DNA of 64,000 bases from Lampris incognitus. Its lineage: Eukaryota; Chordata; Actinopteri; Lampriformes; Lampridae. The notes under the pieces are model-generated. The model saw nothing but the letters and a program-made list of their open reading frames with translations. It was not told where the DNA came from and made no database searches. The number at the start of each line of letters is the position of its first letter. Position 1 is the stretch's first letter. A program made the translations under genes and the position numbers. Where the stretch lies: positions 13,068,137 through 13,132,136 of the forward strand of contig NC_079219.1 of NCBI RefSeq assembly GCF_029633865.1. The letters run 5' to 3'. Positions 44,466 to 59,400 of this stretch are shown here, one piece after another.

Positions 44466-47400
44466 CTAGGACAACAGGCGGCTGTATTCAGAGAGGGCTG
44501 AGGACTTTTTCACCCCATCCCAGATGCGCGCTGCATAGTGAAACCTGCAACAACAGCAAAATTAGATTAGATAATACTAGATTGGATTAGAGTTCACCAG
44601 ATTATTGAAACCATGCTTGCCAGGCATACTGTCGACAAGATAGCTAGCTAACCAATACTAGTATTTATAACTAAAAAAAACTGAATATGGTAAAGAGAAT
44701 TATGTTGTATATAATTTGTCTAAAAAGCAAAGATCTCTATGTGCCCAGCTGTGTATGTATATGTTGATCTAGAGGAAGAAAAGCAGATTTTTCCAATGTG
44801 CTGTCTAAATGATACAGAAAATGACGTGCATTTTGTTTTCTACTGTCCTTTTTATTGTGAATGGTGCGATGCTTTGTTTAGCAAGATAAAAATAGATACT
44901 GATTTTGTAAATATGGATGACGCACAAAGACCGAGTTGGCTATTCACATATGAAACATAAACTAGCCAGTTATCTGGGGAAAGCCTGGGAGAAGAGGAAA
45001 AAAGCTCTTTATCGAGATAATCTGTAGATATGTAACAGTTCTTTACGTGAACAGCTCATCTGAATTTTTTTATTTTGTTTGCGTTTCTTTTCTTTTACTT
45101 TTTCCACATCTTTTGTATGTGCAATACCAGAAGATGTACGTTTTGTAAACAGTGGTGTCCTGTAAGCCCAATTGGGATGGGCCAAACATTTGGCATGTCA
45201 CGGGGGGGCTAATTAAGTAATTACTTAAACAAACAAACAAACAAATACATACATAAATAAATGCATGAGAAAGAAAGAAAGAAACAAACAAAGCTAGCGG
45301 GCAGAAACTCTTGCATGCACACACACAACTGAAATTTTAAAGCCCAACTGCAAAGGTTCTGCCTGCATTTTTTTAATTGGTAAATAAATCTTCAAGAGTT
45401 TGCATTAGCTTTAACAAAAATATAATTTCATGTAATTTTCCAAAGCCTAGAAATTGTATTTTAAAATTTACTGACTATTGCATGTTTTTCATGACAATAT
45501 GAACCACGATTAGGTCAGTTATGGCTAAAATGTATTGAAACTGGATAATAGTTTAACCTTTATGCATTTTAATAAACACTTAAGTGTGAGACACGATGAA
45601 CAAAGATTTTTTTTTCCATGACTCCATAAATCTGTTGTGCGCTAGCAACTCATGTTAGACAGGATATAAAACAAAGGGGTTGGAAGGAGGAGTTATTTCT
45701 TTGTAGTTCCTTTACCAGTTCTTCTCAGTAAGGATGGTGTGTGACAGCTGACACCGGGGCATGGCCAGTATTTGGGTGCGGAGCTTGGAAACCATAGAGG
45801 AGAATGTAGGATGTCCTCTGTATCCCGGCAGCAATGAGAAGAGTGGGGAGGACCCAGACCCTAAATGTTGTGCAACAGTCACAAACATGTTTTTGAATGA
45901 ATTACAAGGGGAAAAAATCAAATGACTGACTTCTAACCTTATGCAATAAACCAGAAAAAAAAATTGCACTTCATGTCAGATGGGCTGAGCTGGGTCTTGG
46001 CAACACTTGAAAAATTGCTGTTACCTGCTTTGGTCAGAACATCCTCCCCTTCATTCTCCTGCACAGGCAGCAGGAACATGTTAACCTCTGTCTCCAGATA
46101 GTCTTTCCCCAGCCCAGGGAAAATACTGCAGTCAAGCATGGACAGCGTTCCTGAAAGCAGGCATCAAATACAATAAAGGATGAGCACATGGTACGTCGTG
46201 ATGCCTGACACAATTTGAGGTAAGCATCTCTTCCAGTAATCAAGAAATAAATCCAACCCTGGGGAGAAAAAAAAACGGGGGGGAGGGGGTAAATCCAACC
46301 CTGATAAGATCCATGCCATTTATGTTAGATCCTAGCAACGACCATCCCTGAACCGAGGGGGGTGGAGGTGGGGGGGGGCGTGCTAAGAGTACATCTGTCG
46401 CCATCTTACAATGCTGTGATTGCAAACACTCCCAAATCCTCTGTGAATAGTACACATGGCCACTGAAACTCTAGTTAATGGTCACGCCCATATTTGGTCG
46501 TTAGTTTCGGTCGTTATGATAACTGTTGTTTAAGGGTGGGGATACTTGCAGTCAGTTTAGACTGAAGATGTCACTTCGTTGAGTGATGAAACATATCTGT
46601 CAATAAATATCGTGTGACTAATTTTTTTTTTCACATGGTGATGGTGGTCACGTGGCTCGGGTCCTGGGCTGCGCCGGTGGCATCTGGACACTGCTTGGCA
46701 TCCTCCTCATTATATTTGTCATACATTTTATAATTCCATTATAGTTCTGTTATCCTCTTTCAATGTTGTTTTGTGTAAATTGTGTAAACACAACATCCAT
46801 TGCACACTGTCCGTCTTGGGAGGGAGATCCTTCCTCTGTTGCTCTCCCTGAGGTTTCTTCCTATTTTTTCCCCCAGTTAAAGGTTTTTTTAGGGAGCTGT
46901 TCCTTATCCGATGCGAGGGTCTAAGGACAGGATGCTGTGCTGCTAAAGCCCCTTGAGGCAAATTTGTAATTTGTGATATTGGGTTATACAAATATAATCG
47001 ACTTGACCTCATTTTTGTTTTATGGATTAGGGTACATGTCAAATGAATACCACACAACATGTTAATCTGGTATGTAAATCATGTAATGAGTAGTAAAAAA
47101 GGAGACCTTCTGACCTTTGTATCGAAGATGAGAGTGGGCCATCAATTTGTCCACCACAAAATGCATGTTTTTCAGATTCCTGGGACAAAATTCATCTCGC
47201 CTGGCTTTGTTGTGCAGGAAGACTAAATGGAGAAGGGGGGGGGGCATTTATCTTCAGTACACTGATCATGTTGATGTGTGTGTGTGTTTATGCATTGAGA
47301 GTTTACCTATATGGGGATAGTACTCAGCTCCATCATCATTGCCTGACGACCCTGTGTTGTCATGGCTTGTTGAAGGGGTAGAAGGCTTCAGCATCTCAGC

Positions 47401-50400
47401 AGTCTGAAGGAATCTAACCAGAGACATGAATATGAGGATATTTAGCCTGTTCTTTTTTTCAGTCTGCTACTTTTTATTTTTTGCCAAATGGATGAATGGA
47501 AATCCACTACGCTATTGAGTTTGCTACTATAGCATCATCAAAACTATTAAATCCTTATCAAGGAGTTAAAAGGACATTGAATCATTTTGTTTTGACATTC
47601 AAGTGTGTCTACTGCTACTCAACTCATTCCTTTGCTATTCACATTTACACACTGTTCACAGACTCTAATTACTGGAATGAAAATTAAGATTTGGGAGACT
47701 GACTGGGACAATTTATGGCATCTTGAACAAGACTAGGTTAAAACCTAGTGTATGGCTGGACCACGACTACATTTATTAAATAGCTGTTTTCGCACGACTG
47801 TGTTTAAAAAGCAGCTGTTTTGACATCGGTTCCGTGAACAGCTGATGACGCAATAGAAAACTGTTCGCGCCGATTCATTTTGAAAGAGCGACGGCTAATG
47901 GGGAAACCCCCAACTCGGTCGTCTGACCAATGGTTAAACTCCACAACTCACTCAGGGCACTCACTCAGTCACTCACCCATGAGCAGCAACCACATGTGTG
48001 GGGGCTGGCCCTGCTGTTGCGGTCCAGCCAAAAATACAGCCGTCAGTCTATATCACTGTCAGCTTAAAATTAAATCACATGTGTAGCTATATGTGCATAG
48101 GGCATGAACACATGCTTATCCAGACTTACTGAGAAATTTTAGGACTTCAATATCTGAAAATTATCAAATATATTTCCCATGTTTCCAACCTCACCAGACA
48201 TTGAGATAGAAGATGGCGCCGTATTATGGCGACTCGCTACGAGCTAATCTCGCTTTGTAATTGCATCCTCAAGAAGGCACATCATATATTAATTTATTAT
48301 TCTATTCTTTTAACTTATATGAATTTTTGCCCTTCGCCTGGTCCTCGTGTGAGTCTGCATGCAGGGCCACATGAGGGTGACAGTGTGCATCTCTTGCCCA
48401 TGAACTGATCTGTCTGTTGTCTCTGACATAGTGATGATTGCCGCTTGTCTGGGAGTTTGTGTATGTCTGGGTAGACTGTAAGAACTGAGTTGCCCTTCTG
48501 GGATAAATAAAGTTGTCTGAATCTGAATAAAGTTGAAATTGAACATCCATAGATACTACCCAGTGGACTATATTGATGCTGCTGACCTGTCATTGCTGAG
48601 GAATGTAATGTGATAAATTATTTTTCTCTGTAGGGAAATACCTTTTGCATACAGGCCCCCAGGAAATTCAAAGCGCAGGGTCAGCTATGGAACAGCACTT
48701 CTGGGGCTTGTGGGGATTCAGTGTCTTATTCAAAGAGTTCACTGGGGTGGATGCTGTTATGAGTGGCCCAAAGGGCCCTCAGAGGAACACTGCCTCTTAG
48801 TCTGCTTACTCTTGCCCAAGTCCTGATACCAAGGTCAGACTCAAAATCTGATATACATACAATCATTTGTCAGTTTATTAGGTACACTTTTCTAGTAAAT
48901 TGTTGCGCCCCCCTTTGCCTTCAGAACGACATCAATTCATCCGGGCATGGATTTTACAAGATGCTTGATGCATTGTGCAGGAATGTTGTACCATGCTTAA
49001 ATGATTTTGTTGCGCAGTTGCTGCAGTTTGGATGGCTGAACATTCTTGCTGTCAGCAGCCCTTTCCACCTCACCCCAAAAATGCTTAATAGGGTTGAGAT
49101 CCGGGAACTGTGCAGGTCACTGAAGCAATGACACAATGTCATGTTCCTGGAACCATTCGGTGACAATATGTGCCTTGTGACATAGTGCATTATCATGCTG
49201 GAAGTGTCCGAGTGTGGATAAACTGTATGAAGGGTTGAACTTGGTTAGCAAGGATGCTCAGCTACACCGTGCTGTTCAGATTTTCCTCAGTGGGTATCAG
49301 GGGCTCTAATGTGTGCTAGGGAAGCATTCCCCACACCATCACACTGCCACCACGAGCCTGTACTGTTGACACTAAAAACGATGGCTCCATGGACTCATGT
49401 TTCTTATGCCAAATTATGATACTTCCATTAGGATGATGAAAGACTTTCCCGACTAGACTACTTTTCTCCACTCATCAGCAGTCCAGTTTTGATCCTCCTG
49501 TGCTCACTCAAGATGCTCTTACTTATTCTTAGCTGACAGCAGCCGCACCTGTTAGGGTCTTTGGCTGTTGTAGCCCATTTGAGACAAAGTCTGATAAGTG
49601 GTGCATGCTCATACTGAGGGGATATTCTGCACACCAATACTGAATTTGGATTTGATTTTCCTAGTTGCGGCCCCGTCTGTAATCTTGCACAACATTTTAG
49701 TCAATTTCCTTCGACGCTTCTGATCCACAAGCTGTTTTTGTCCACTGAATTGCCAATCACGGGTAGTTTTCTAGTTTTTGCACCATCATCAGTAAAACTT
49801 TGAAATGCTTGTGCGTGAAAAGCACAGGACGACAGCCATCTGGAAGAGGCTACTAGAACTGGCACGCCTAGCGCCAACTATCATGCCACATTCAAAGTCA
49901 CTAAGGTCCCTCGTTTTGCCCATTCCAATGCTCAGTTGAACACCAACTGACGCTAGAAATGCTGGTCTGCTTGGTTAATACCACACATCGCAGTCACCTA
50001 ACATATGTTGTGTTGGAATTTCCATTTTGTGTGAAGGCAGGGGGTTTACCTAATAAACTGGCAATTCAGCATACATAATGTCATGACAACTAAAAGAGCT
50101 AGAGATAGATATGAGCCACCGCAAAAGTAACTGTAATCAAATACAACAATAGACAATAATAATAGACAATAAGCTTATGTGGGCTGATCAACCTAATAAT
50201 TAAATAGATATTTATTAAGTTATAACCAGGAATCATCCGGTAGGATAAACTAGTTGAATCTTTGACCTACAGACGTTCTCATTCATTTCTTTAGGAATTT
50301 GTTCTCTTACTCCTTGTATTGCTTAACTTCAATTAATATATATGTAAATATATAAAACAAACTTTTAGATCTTTTTTTTTTACCTTTTCTCCCCAATTGT

Positions 50401-53400
50401 ATTAGGCCAATTACCCCACTCTTCTGAGCCGTCCCGGTCACTGTTCCACCCCCTCTGCCGATCCGGGAAGGGCTGCAGACTACCACATGCCTCCTCCGAT
50501 ACATGTGGAGTCACCAGCCGCTTCTTTTCACCTGACAGTGAAGAGTTTCACCAGGAGGACGTAGCACGAGGGAGGATCATGCTATGTCCCCCACCCGAGC
50601 AGGCGCCCTGACCGACCAGAGGAGGCGCTAGTGCAGCAACCAGGACACATACCCACATCCCACTGGCAGACACAGCCAATTGTGTCTGTAGGGACACCCG
50701 ACCAAGCCAGAGGTAACACGGAGATTCGAACCGCCTTCCCCATGTTGGTAGGCAACGGAATAGGTCGCCACGCCACCCGGACCCCCTTAGAGCTCTCTTT
50801 AAGTGGTGTCTTACAAGGTATTACTTTGTAGGAGTTGGGAAATTATCGAGTCAACCAATTCTCTCTTTGGCTGCCGTTGCTGTTTAGTCACACACATCAC
50901 ATAGACAACAAAGTGACTCCAGTCGGGGTGTAAAAAACGGGGGAAACAGGTGTGTGCCCAATTACCTAATGGATGAAGTTCACCAGGTGGCAATAATATA
51001 CTGGGCATGAAGAATGGAGCCAGTAATCATAACACTGTGTACAAAACTGGTTTCTGTGAATTATCTGCCTGAGTCCATACACAGCCCGCTATACACGTCC
51101 CCCAGAATTCACAAAAACCTGAAAAAGACAGAAAAACTCAACGGGTCGGAGCCCGAATCACCCACCCGGCCCGGCCTTGTATTATTGGGGCCGGGCCTCT
51201 GCCGGAGGAGTCTTAGGGGCCTTGAACTGGCGTGAGAGCAAAGCAGGAGGGCACCCCCGTCACAGGGGTTGAGCCAGCTCAACAGGCCGGTCCAAATCCA
51301 GGTGAGTCAGTGTAAGGCTCACCTGGCTTGTTGCCGATGTCCACTATGAAGGCCTTGCCCCCGGCCTCCAGGACACGAAACGGGCTATCATAGGGCGGTC
51401 AAAGGGGTTCACAGTGGACATCATGGCGGACAAACACATGCCCTGCTGACGGCAGGCTTGCCGGAACGTGAGCCTGTGGAAGGCCATGTTGTGATGTGGG
51501 GACTGGCGTGAAGACTCTGGCATTGTCCAGGAGCATGATCCACTGTTGGGCTGCAGACCAAGGAGCCGTGGCATTGGGGACAAAAGCCCCGGGAATCCGC
51601 AGCGGCTGGCCATAAACCAGCTCTGCAGACGAGGATTGGAGATCCTCCTTCGGGGCTGTCCTGAGCCCCAACATGACCCACGGGAGCCTGTTGACCCAGC
51701 CACTGTCCTTGGGGCCAGCCCAAAGAGCAGCCTTCATGGAGCGGTGGAACCTCTCACACAACCCAGCTTGACACCCAGGCTTTCTGCGACTGTATTCCAC
51801 AGCTCGGATGGGAACTGGGAGCCCTGGGTCGGAAGAGACGTCAGATGGGGCAACGAACCGGGCGACCCAAGTCCCAAGGAACGCCTGTGCCACCTCGGTG
51901 GACATCATCAATGACAGCGGAATGGCTTCTGGCCACCAGATGGTCCTGTCCACCATGGCGAGAAAGTGTGTGAACCCGTGAGGGGAAGACAGGGGCCCCA
52001 CCAGGTCCACATTGACATGGTCGAACCTCCTTTCAGGTACCGAGAACTGCTCCAAGGGTGCTTTGGTGTAACGGTGCATCTTAAGAGTGCTGTACTTCTG
52101 CTCATTGGGGCGCAGCTGCCGGCTTAAGACAAAAGCGAGCGGCTGCCTGTCCATTCTGGGCTACTGTAGAAACATGGCGGGCTCCATGGAAGAGGACCTA
52201 CTTCCCTATGTAGATATGAGGGGCTCATTCTAAGCTAATGAAAACACAACAATTCATAGTTTCAGGTGATAACACACTAATGAAAACATAGTTATGAATA
52301 TTATATTTCATTTCTGCCAATAAAACCCCCGAAAACCTACACACTGGTCCTTTAAATTTCGAGTGTTCAGCAGTTCTGCAAAATATTGTCACTACCACAC
52401 AGAGGAGACACAGAAGTAAGATACACAAAGCAAATACAATCTCTTTGGGAAAGAATGAAAGCAGGCCTCCCTGGCGTCTTACTTTTTCATTTCAAGGACC
52501 TTTATGGCCAAAATTGAAATGTTTGACAATAAAATGAAAACACGCACATGACATGCAAAGCCTCTAACCCATGTGCATGCTCACACATACGTAGAGATTT
52601 TCCAAACATTTGTTTTCCATAAGCCTCAATCATATTATTACATTAGTGGCCTTATGAAAAAGAAAAAGCCAAATATCCTCTCTAGCTACAAGTCAGAATT
52701 CTCAAAATTCCTAAGGGGAGGTGAACTTCTAAGTTGCTGCGAACCCTTCGTAGGAGCTGCTCTTTTTTTTTTTCCTCATGTGTATCTGGACGGTGAGCAC
52801 ATAGGGCCCTGAACCCCAAATAGTGGCCCGCAGGCCCATTGGCACTAACGCACCTGTCACAACATGTGAAATAAAGTGCGCAACACGTGAAATAAAGTGT
52901 GCTGCTCTACTTTATTTTGATCTCAACCCACACCGTACACTTCACCTATGCCGTAAAGCGTGCGTTGATGTAAGACGTGCTCAGCGCTCTCTACGGTCCT
53001 TGACTAGACACAGCCACTCACCAGCTAAGTCACAGATAATCAATAACTGTCCTAAACTGAGAACATGGCCTGCGCGAAAAAGCGAAAAATCGACCAGGAA
53101 AACCATCAGTTCAAATCTGACTGGACTGATCAGTTTTGTTTTATTTTAGCGGGCCACGCCAATGCCAAACTGACATGCTTGATATGCATGCAGACCGTAG
53201 CTGTCTGCACAGCAGATGATCTCAAGCGGCACTTCAACACTATGCATGCTGCAGGTTTTAATGCCAACGACCCTGCAAAATCAGACCACGCAAACAAAAA
53301 ATAGCAAATATGATAACATCATACAAGCACTCTGTTTCTACGATCTGTAAATCAACATCGGCACAAGAGAGTGCAACAGCTGATGACTCCATATGTATCG

Positions 53401-56400
53401 AAGGAGGCATGCGGTAGTCTACTGCCCTCCCCGGATTGGCAGAGGGGGCGGAGCAGTGACCGGGTAGGCTCGGAAGAGTGGGGTAATTGGCCAGATACAA
53501 TTAGGGAGAAAAAGGGGGGGGGGATAAGAGAGTGCAACAGCTTCATCATTATATGTTTCATGGAATCTTGCTAAAGCTAAGAAGCCATTCACTAAAGCTG
53601 AGTTTATTAAAACGTACCATTGATATGGTTGGCAAAGTTTTAAATCATGATGAGAAAAAAAAAACGGTTGTGGAGCTATTAAAGCAGGTGCCATTGCTGG
53701 CTAACATGGAAACAAGAAGAGCAGAACTTTTAGTGGGGGAGTGTTTTTCCAATCTATTCACCGATTTGAACAAAGCAGAAGCCATATATCACTAGCCATA
53801 GACTCATCCCATGACCGAACTGATATGGAAAAGCTATACGTGTTCACAAGATTTTTTGATGGGAAGACCTTTCAGGTAGAGTTAGGTTTTTTGCTTCCTC
53901 TGCCTGGGTACACAACTGGGGAAACCATCTTTAATGAATTAACAGTTCTTTGAGAAGAATGGCTTGGATGTGAGCAAAATTGTGCCCGCTGTCACCGATG
54001 GGCCTCCGTCAATGATGGGACAACACGAGGGCTTGGTAAGCAGGCTTGCCGCTGTTAACCCAGCACTCTTAGCATTTCATTACATTATTCACAAATCAGT
54101 GTTGTGCACTAAACTGTGTGGGGAAATGAAAGAGGCGATGGATCCTGTGACGAGACTTTTAAATTTTGTTCGTGAGAGTTGTAGTCTGCAACATCGCCTT
54201 TTCAGAGCACTGCTGGAGGAAATGTCAGTGGAACACAAGGATCTTTTGCTTCATAGTGGTGTTCACTGGCTGAGCAAAGGTTGTATGTTGGAGAGAGTGT
54301 GAGACCTGTGTGATGAGCTTGAGTCATTTTTATCTGGACTGTGGAGCCAAAAAGCCCAAGAATATCAGAGGTTTTTAAGTGACAATAAGGTGATGGCATA
54401 TGTTATTTTTTGTGACATCATATCTCATCTAAATCACCTTAATCTAAAATTACAAGGCAAGAACCATACTGTTGCAGACATGTACAAGGCAGTTGAAGCT
54501 TTCTGGTCAAAGCTGAACCTTTTGGAGAGAGATATTCATGGGAAAAATTGGCACTTTCCACATCTGCGGGAGCATTGCGAGAAGAACGACATGCAGAAGG
54601 ATCCATCAATGAAGGATTTTGTGACAAGCCTGGTAGAAAACTTCAAGGAATGATTTGAAAGCTCTCCTAAACTCTCAGGTGATATCTTCCACTTGCTGAG
54701 ACGGCTGTTCTCCGTTTTGGCTGACGGCCAGTGGACTGCAGAGGCCAAAAGGCTGGTACCTTTCATAGATAAGGCAACTCTTCAGATGGAGGTCTTGGAG
54801 ATGAGAACATCTGATTTGCTCAAAGCACAACACAAGCACATTGGGGTGAGTGAGTGACTTTTGGATCAATGTGGTTCCCCAAGCTCGATTCAAAACATGT
54901 GAGCTATTGCAATGCTCCTACTCACGAGTTTCCCCTCCACGTACATATGTGAGTCATTGTTTTCTTCAATGAACTCGATCAAGAACCAGGAAAGAAACAG
55001 CCACTCCAATGCATATCTTGGCCAGTGCCTCAGACTTGCCACGACAGAATACAGGCCCGACAGCAGAAGGATTGCCTCATCCTGTCGCTCTCAATTTCTC
55101 TCACTGATTTGTGAATGAACGTCCATTTCTTTTTGTCCATAATTAAATGGTTGGTTTTGGACTTATTTTAGTTCAAGAGTGCATTCTTTTTTTCTTGTGT
55201 GACCCTCAACACAGGCTTTAAGAATCCCAGGCCTAAATTACTACCACAACTACTACCACAACTACTACTACAACTACTACTACTAATAATAATAATAATC
55301 GTAATAGCAGCAACAACAACATCTGCACATAAAACAACTTCCTCAGATGTTTTGGCCCTTGGCTTGGTATGCATGACAAGATTTGGCCCTTGGGGAAAAC
55401 TGATTGGGGAACCCTGAGATAGGGGATTGTTTCATTAGGTTTTGAAGCCAACGGGTATTTCAACCTGCAGGGGGCGACAAGAATGTTGGCAAACGAGGCA
55501 TTTCTCCATTGATCATATCATAAGGTGGTGAAACTTTGCAATTAAAATGTTTTTGTTTTCCTTTCATCTGAAATTAAGATAATCATATTTTTTTCAGAAT
55601 AACCAAACAGTCATTTGTTGCCGAGAAAAACTAAATTATTTTTAGAAAATTCATATTTACCATGAGGGCCCACGTGGAGAACAATGTTTGAGTGAATTTC
55701 ATAATATAAGTCCCCAAAATTGTGCATGAAGATCCCCCTGTGGATTTGTTTTGCTGATGCCAAACGTATAATAATTCACTATTGAATCCCACACCTGGAC
55801 TTTGCTGTTAACTATTTGCTGCACTTCAATGTGCATCTTCCACATGAAATATTTTCTAATATTCCAATTTAACTCATTTTTTGTCATGATGTAAACTGTA
55901 AATCATATGCTATATATGATTATAAAAATACAAATTTAGCAATGATTATTCGACTATATAGGCTATAGGTAGCCTATGATTTTTTTTAAGCTATAGCATT
56001 ATTTGCTTGCACATAAAGTATGTACATAAAGTGAGGTAACATCTGATTTCTATGGTACACCTTGTCAAGGACTCTTAATGTGACAGGCAGTATGACTCAA
56101 TACAACAAGATGCAGCCATTAAGGATGAAATAAAACCTTGTTGTGTTTCTAGTCCCATTTTCATTCTAGCTGTAGCAGATTTTCTCCTAGAATCCTATTG
56201 ATATTTACTCAAAATAACCAATCACCATCTTAGATTTCTCAAAAAAATAAATATAACTGCTTCAAGGCAGACCAGTAGCAACAAATTAAGTCATTGCTTC
56301 CAGGTTTTAATAGGATTTCTATGTGTGCACATTGTAGGGCTGTGGCAGGTGGACAGCTACCTACCTATACAGGTTTATGTCAGTGAACCAGTCTTGTACT

Positions 56401-59400
56401 ACTATGACCACATGGCACACTGTGAACAGGAAGGCAGTGATCTGAAGAGACTGTTGATGACATCAAAAATAGATGGCAAGTTAGTGGTTCTCTAGAATTA
56501 CATTTCATGTTGGCACAAGTGCACAAGAGCAATAGAAAAAAAGAAAGAAAAGGGTTTAGAGAACACAAAGGAGACGTCGCTTTCCACATGCTGGTTACTT
56601 TCTTCAAGTCAGCTAAACAATGCCCTCTACAGGCTACCCACTGACCTGCATCTCTACATATGTGTGAGGGAGGTTATACTCTGGAGGCAACTTCCGATCG
56701 TTGTTGATGAGATGGTCCAAAATGGAGGGGCCGAGGACAGGCTGTAGAAAATAAGAAAACAGAACTGAGTAACACAACGTGTGGCTTGAATATGAACCCA
56801 CCTTTGGCCAGATACAGGCACTGAAAAAGTACACAAGTGACATAAAATCTAGTAATGTGAAAATTCTCATTATTGTCAAGAGCTGCAATAGCTAGTTTCA
56901 ATGTTTTACCTCAGATCCTTACAGGACTTGATGGTAATATCTTTAATGGAAGCACATGTTCCCATATTTTCATAAATCCAGAAGCACAAAGAGAAATTTA
57001 GGAGCATATTTACAAATTCAAAATAACAGGCTTTGTTAATTAGGTCTTTGTTGTTTGTTTTAATTGATAAACTTCAACTTGTTCTTTCACAGAGTCTGCT
57101 ATTTGACAAATCAATTTCGCACATCGCTTATTGTTATCACTTTCTTGTAGACAATCAAGTGAGGCAAAGCGTAGCCTCAATTTTACTGCTCTCGTCTGGA
57201 GCAGCTTTAACTGTGGAAGCGGCAGGTAGGCTGGCCAAGCATCCCACTTTATTTTGTACTGCACAGCAATTTGACCCACATATTGAGACAATATCCTGTA
57301 TTTTGAAAATAAATAACATAAGTAAATGTTTTTTCCAATTCAAACATTAATTCGTCAGTTTTGATTATTATCCAATAACAATCTCTGGAATTCTCTGCAT
57401 GAACTTCTCCACTCTCACATATCGAAGTGTTGGATCGGTTGTAACGCTCTTCGGTCAAAAAACATCCAAAAGGCAGGCACAAAGTCGCAGACCACTAATG
57501 ATTTACCACTGCTCATGCCGAAAGCAATCCATTTTACAATCTGTTATTAAAGCATATGTTGTTGTGCACTGATGCACAACAGTTACACAGACTGTGTAAC
57601 TGCAGGCAGGAAATAAATGTGTCTAATTAAGCCTAATACATATTATGTCAAAGTTCTACGCTTTTTGCATTGGTAAATGGCTCCAGCATCCTCGTGACCC
57701 TGAAAGCAGGATAAACGGTTTGGATAATGGATGGATGCATGGATGGACATTAAAAATCTGTCATGCGAAATCTTGACCTTTGTACTGCATTTGGACCATT
57801 TGCATCTGGTCATCATAGCAGCAGTTTGTTCGTCCTCGCCGTTTCTGTTGATCATCACTCTCACCCTTTTCTGTTATAGCCACTGCTCTTTTGTTTCCCA
57901 TTTCCTCCACACCACAACAAAAATCATTATTTTTCATAATAACCTTGTTTTCCTTCATCCGTTTTACGCTGTCCAACTAGCTCTCATCTTTGCGTTTTAA
58001 ATTTCCCTCCCTGCAGCGCCACTTGTACTTTAAAAACTGAGTGGCGAGCGCCTTAGTTTCTGTTGCAAGTATTTTTTGCTATCCCTATAGAGCTGTGTGG
58101 AAAAAAAAGGAAAAACTACAGTTCACCTTTACATTTAATTTACATTTCATTTCAACACGTACAGAAGCTCATGCTTTTTTTCCTTAGTTGCGCATGTCTA
58201 TTTTTGGGGAACAAATACAAGTAAAATGCTTGCACTACCAAGCCCTGCCTTGGAAAAACACCATTAAAGTGATAGTTGAATCAAAATCCAACTTTTCCTG
58301 TTGTTAATCGAGGTAAGAAGTGTGGATGTGATCGATGAGACAAATGGTAGCCCTAAAATCACATTTACCCTTTTCTCCGCCTCCCCCCCGCTTCCTTGCT
58401 AGTTCGAATTGAAGTTGGTTTTGTTGAGATTTTATTATCAATCTTGCTAGCTGTATTGCCATCCATCTATTTATCTATCTGTCTATCTATCTATGTCACC
58501 AATGAATTTCTCATTTTTCTACGGCAAGCGGTTTAGCCCCAGTGTTTAGCCCACCCAGCCACACCCACCCTGAATTTCAGTAGCCAATAGCTATGAAATC
58601 ATAAAACCACACCTACCACACCGGTTGTAATTCGTAAACCACACCGGTTGTAATTCGAATCATCCGTGTTAAAAATGTGCTCAGAAACAGCATGAAACTA
58701 TCTCTTTAAATACTTTCCACCACATTTCAGACACTATCTAACATTCTAACAGGATATTAACATTTGGGAAACCATTGAGAGATCTCATCGCATCATATCC
58801 GAAGAAAGGAAAAGAGATGCTCAAGCAATACTTGATTCTTACCTGTGTATCCAAGAAAATGACTCTTTCCTGTGTGATGTAGAAATCAATCCCGCTGGTC
58901 TGGTTTCCTCCTCTCTCCTTGATTTCTTGAGTCTGGGCCCTAAACACATACCCCCTGTGAAAACAAAAACAAAAAAACTGTTACAAACAGTTCATGCTAC
59001 CCTCCCCACCTAATTCATCGATTCTGTCACAGCAAGGACAAAAGTTATGTCTATTTCCATGAGGACACAATAACTCAACATTTCCATTTTCAGCTTTTTT
59101 CACAGGTTTACATCATTCATCTGATTTAACTGATGAAACAAGTGAAAATGGTTGTTTACAACATCTGTTACAGTCAAGACACAGCGTAGAGGTTATTACA
59201 CCATAGCATTTGGCAGTACAGTTATGAGGGAAAAGATGCACAGGCCAACAATTTTAAGCATCATGTACAGACGTGCTCAAATTTGCTGGTACCCTTGCAA
59301 CTCACTGAAATAATGCTCCGTTCCTCCTGAAAAGTGATGATGTTAAAAGTGATTTTGTCAAATGTACACTTGCATGCTTTTGGCATGTCATGGAATAAAG

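Larger units (their letters stand above)
52803..55416 (+). mobile_element. hAT transposon remnant (BED-type/ZBED5-like), with a SINE inside
   Basis: N-terminal zinc-finger-like stretch KLTCLICMQTVAVCTADDLK with HFNTMH (53065-53304). Middle pieces SLAIDSSHDRTDMEKLYVFT and VTDGPPSMMGQHEGL. Late pieces VMAYVIFCDIISHLNHLNLK, AFWSKLNLLERDIHGKNWHF, and a dimerisation end with FPSTYICESLFSSMNSIKNQ (54912-55118). Stops and frame changes split the frame (for example near 53300, 53950, 54300 and 54650). The right end reads GGGGAACCCTG, a hAT-like terminus; the left end near 52803 is a poorer match. Dead copy in an smg9 intron. Confidence 0.82.

Noticed and set aside
57040-57482. Overlapping open frames on both strands in an smg9 intron
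   Set aside because: No recognisable family and no splice compatibility with smg9; treated as chance open frames.
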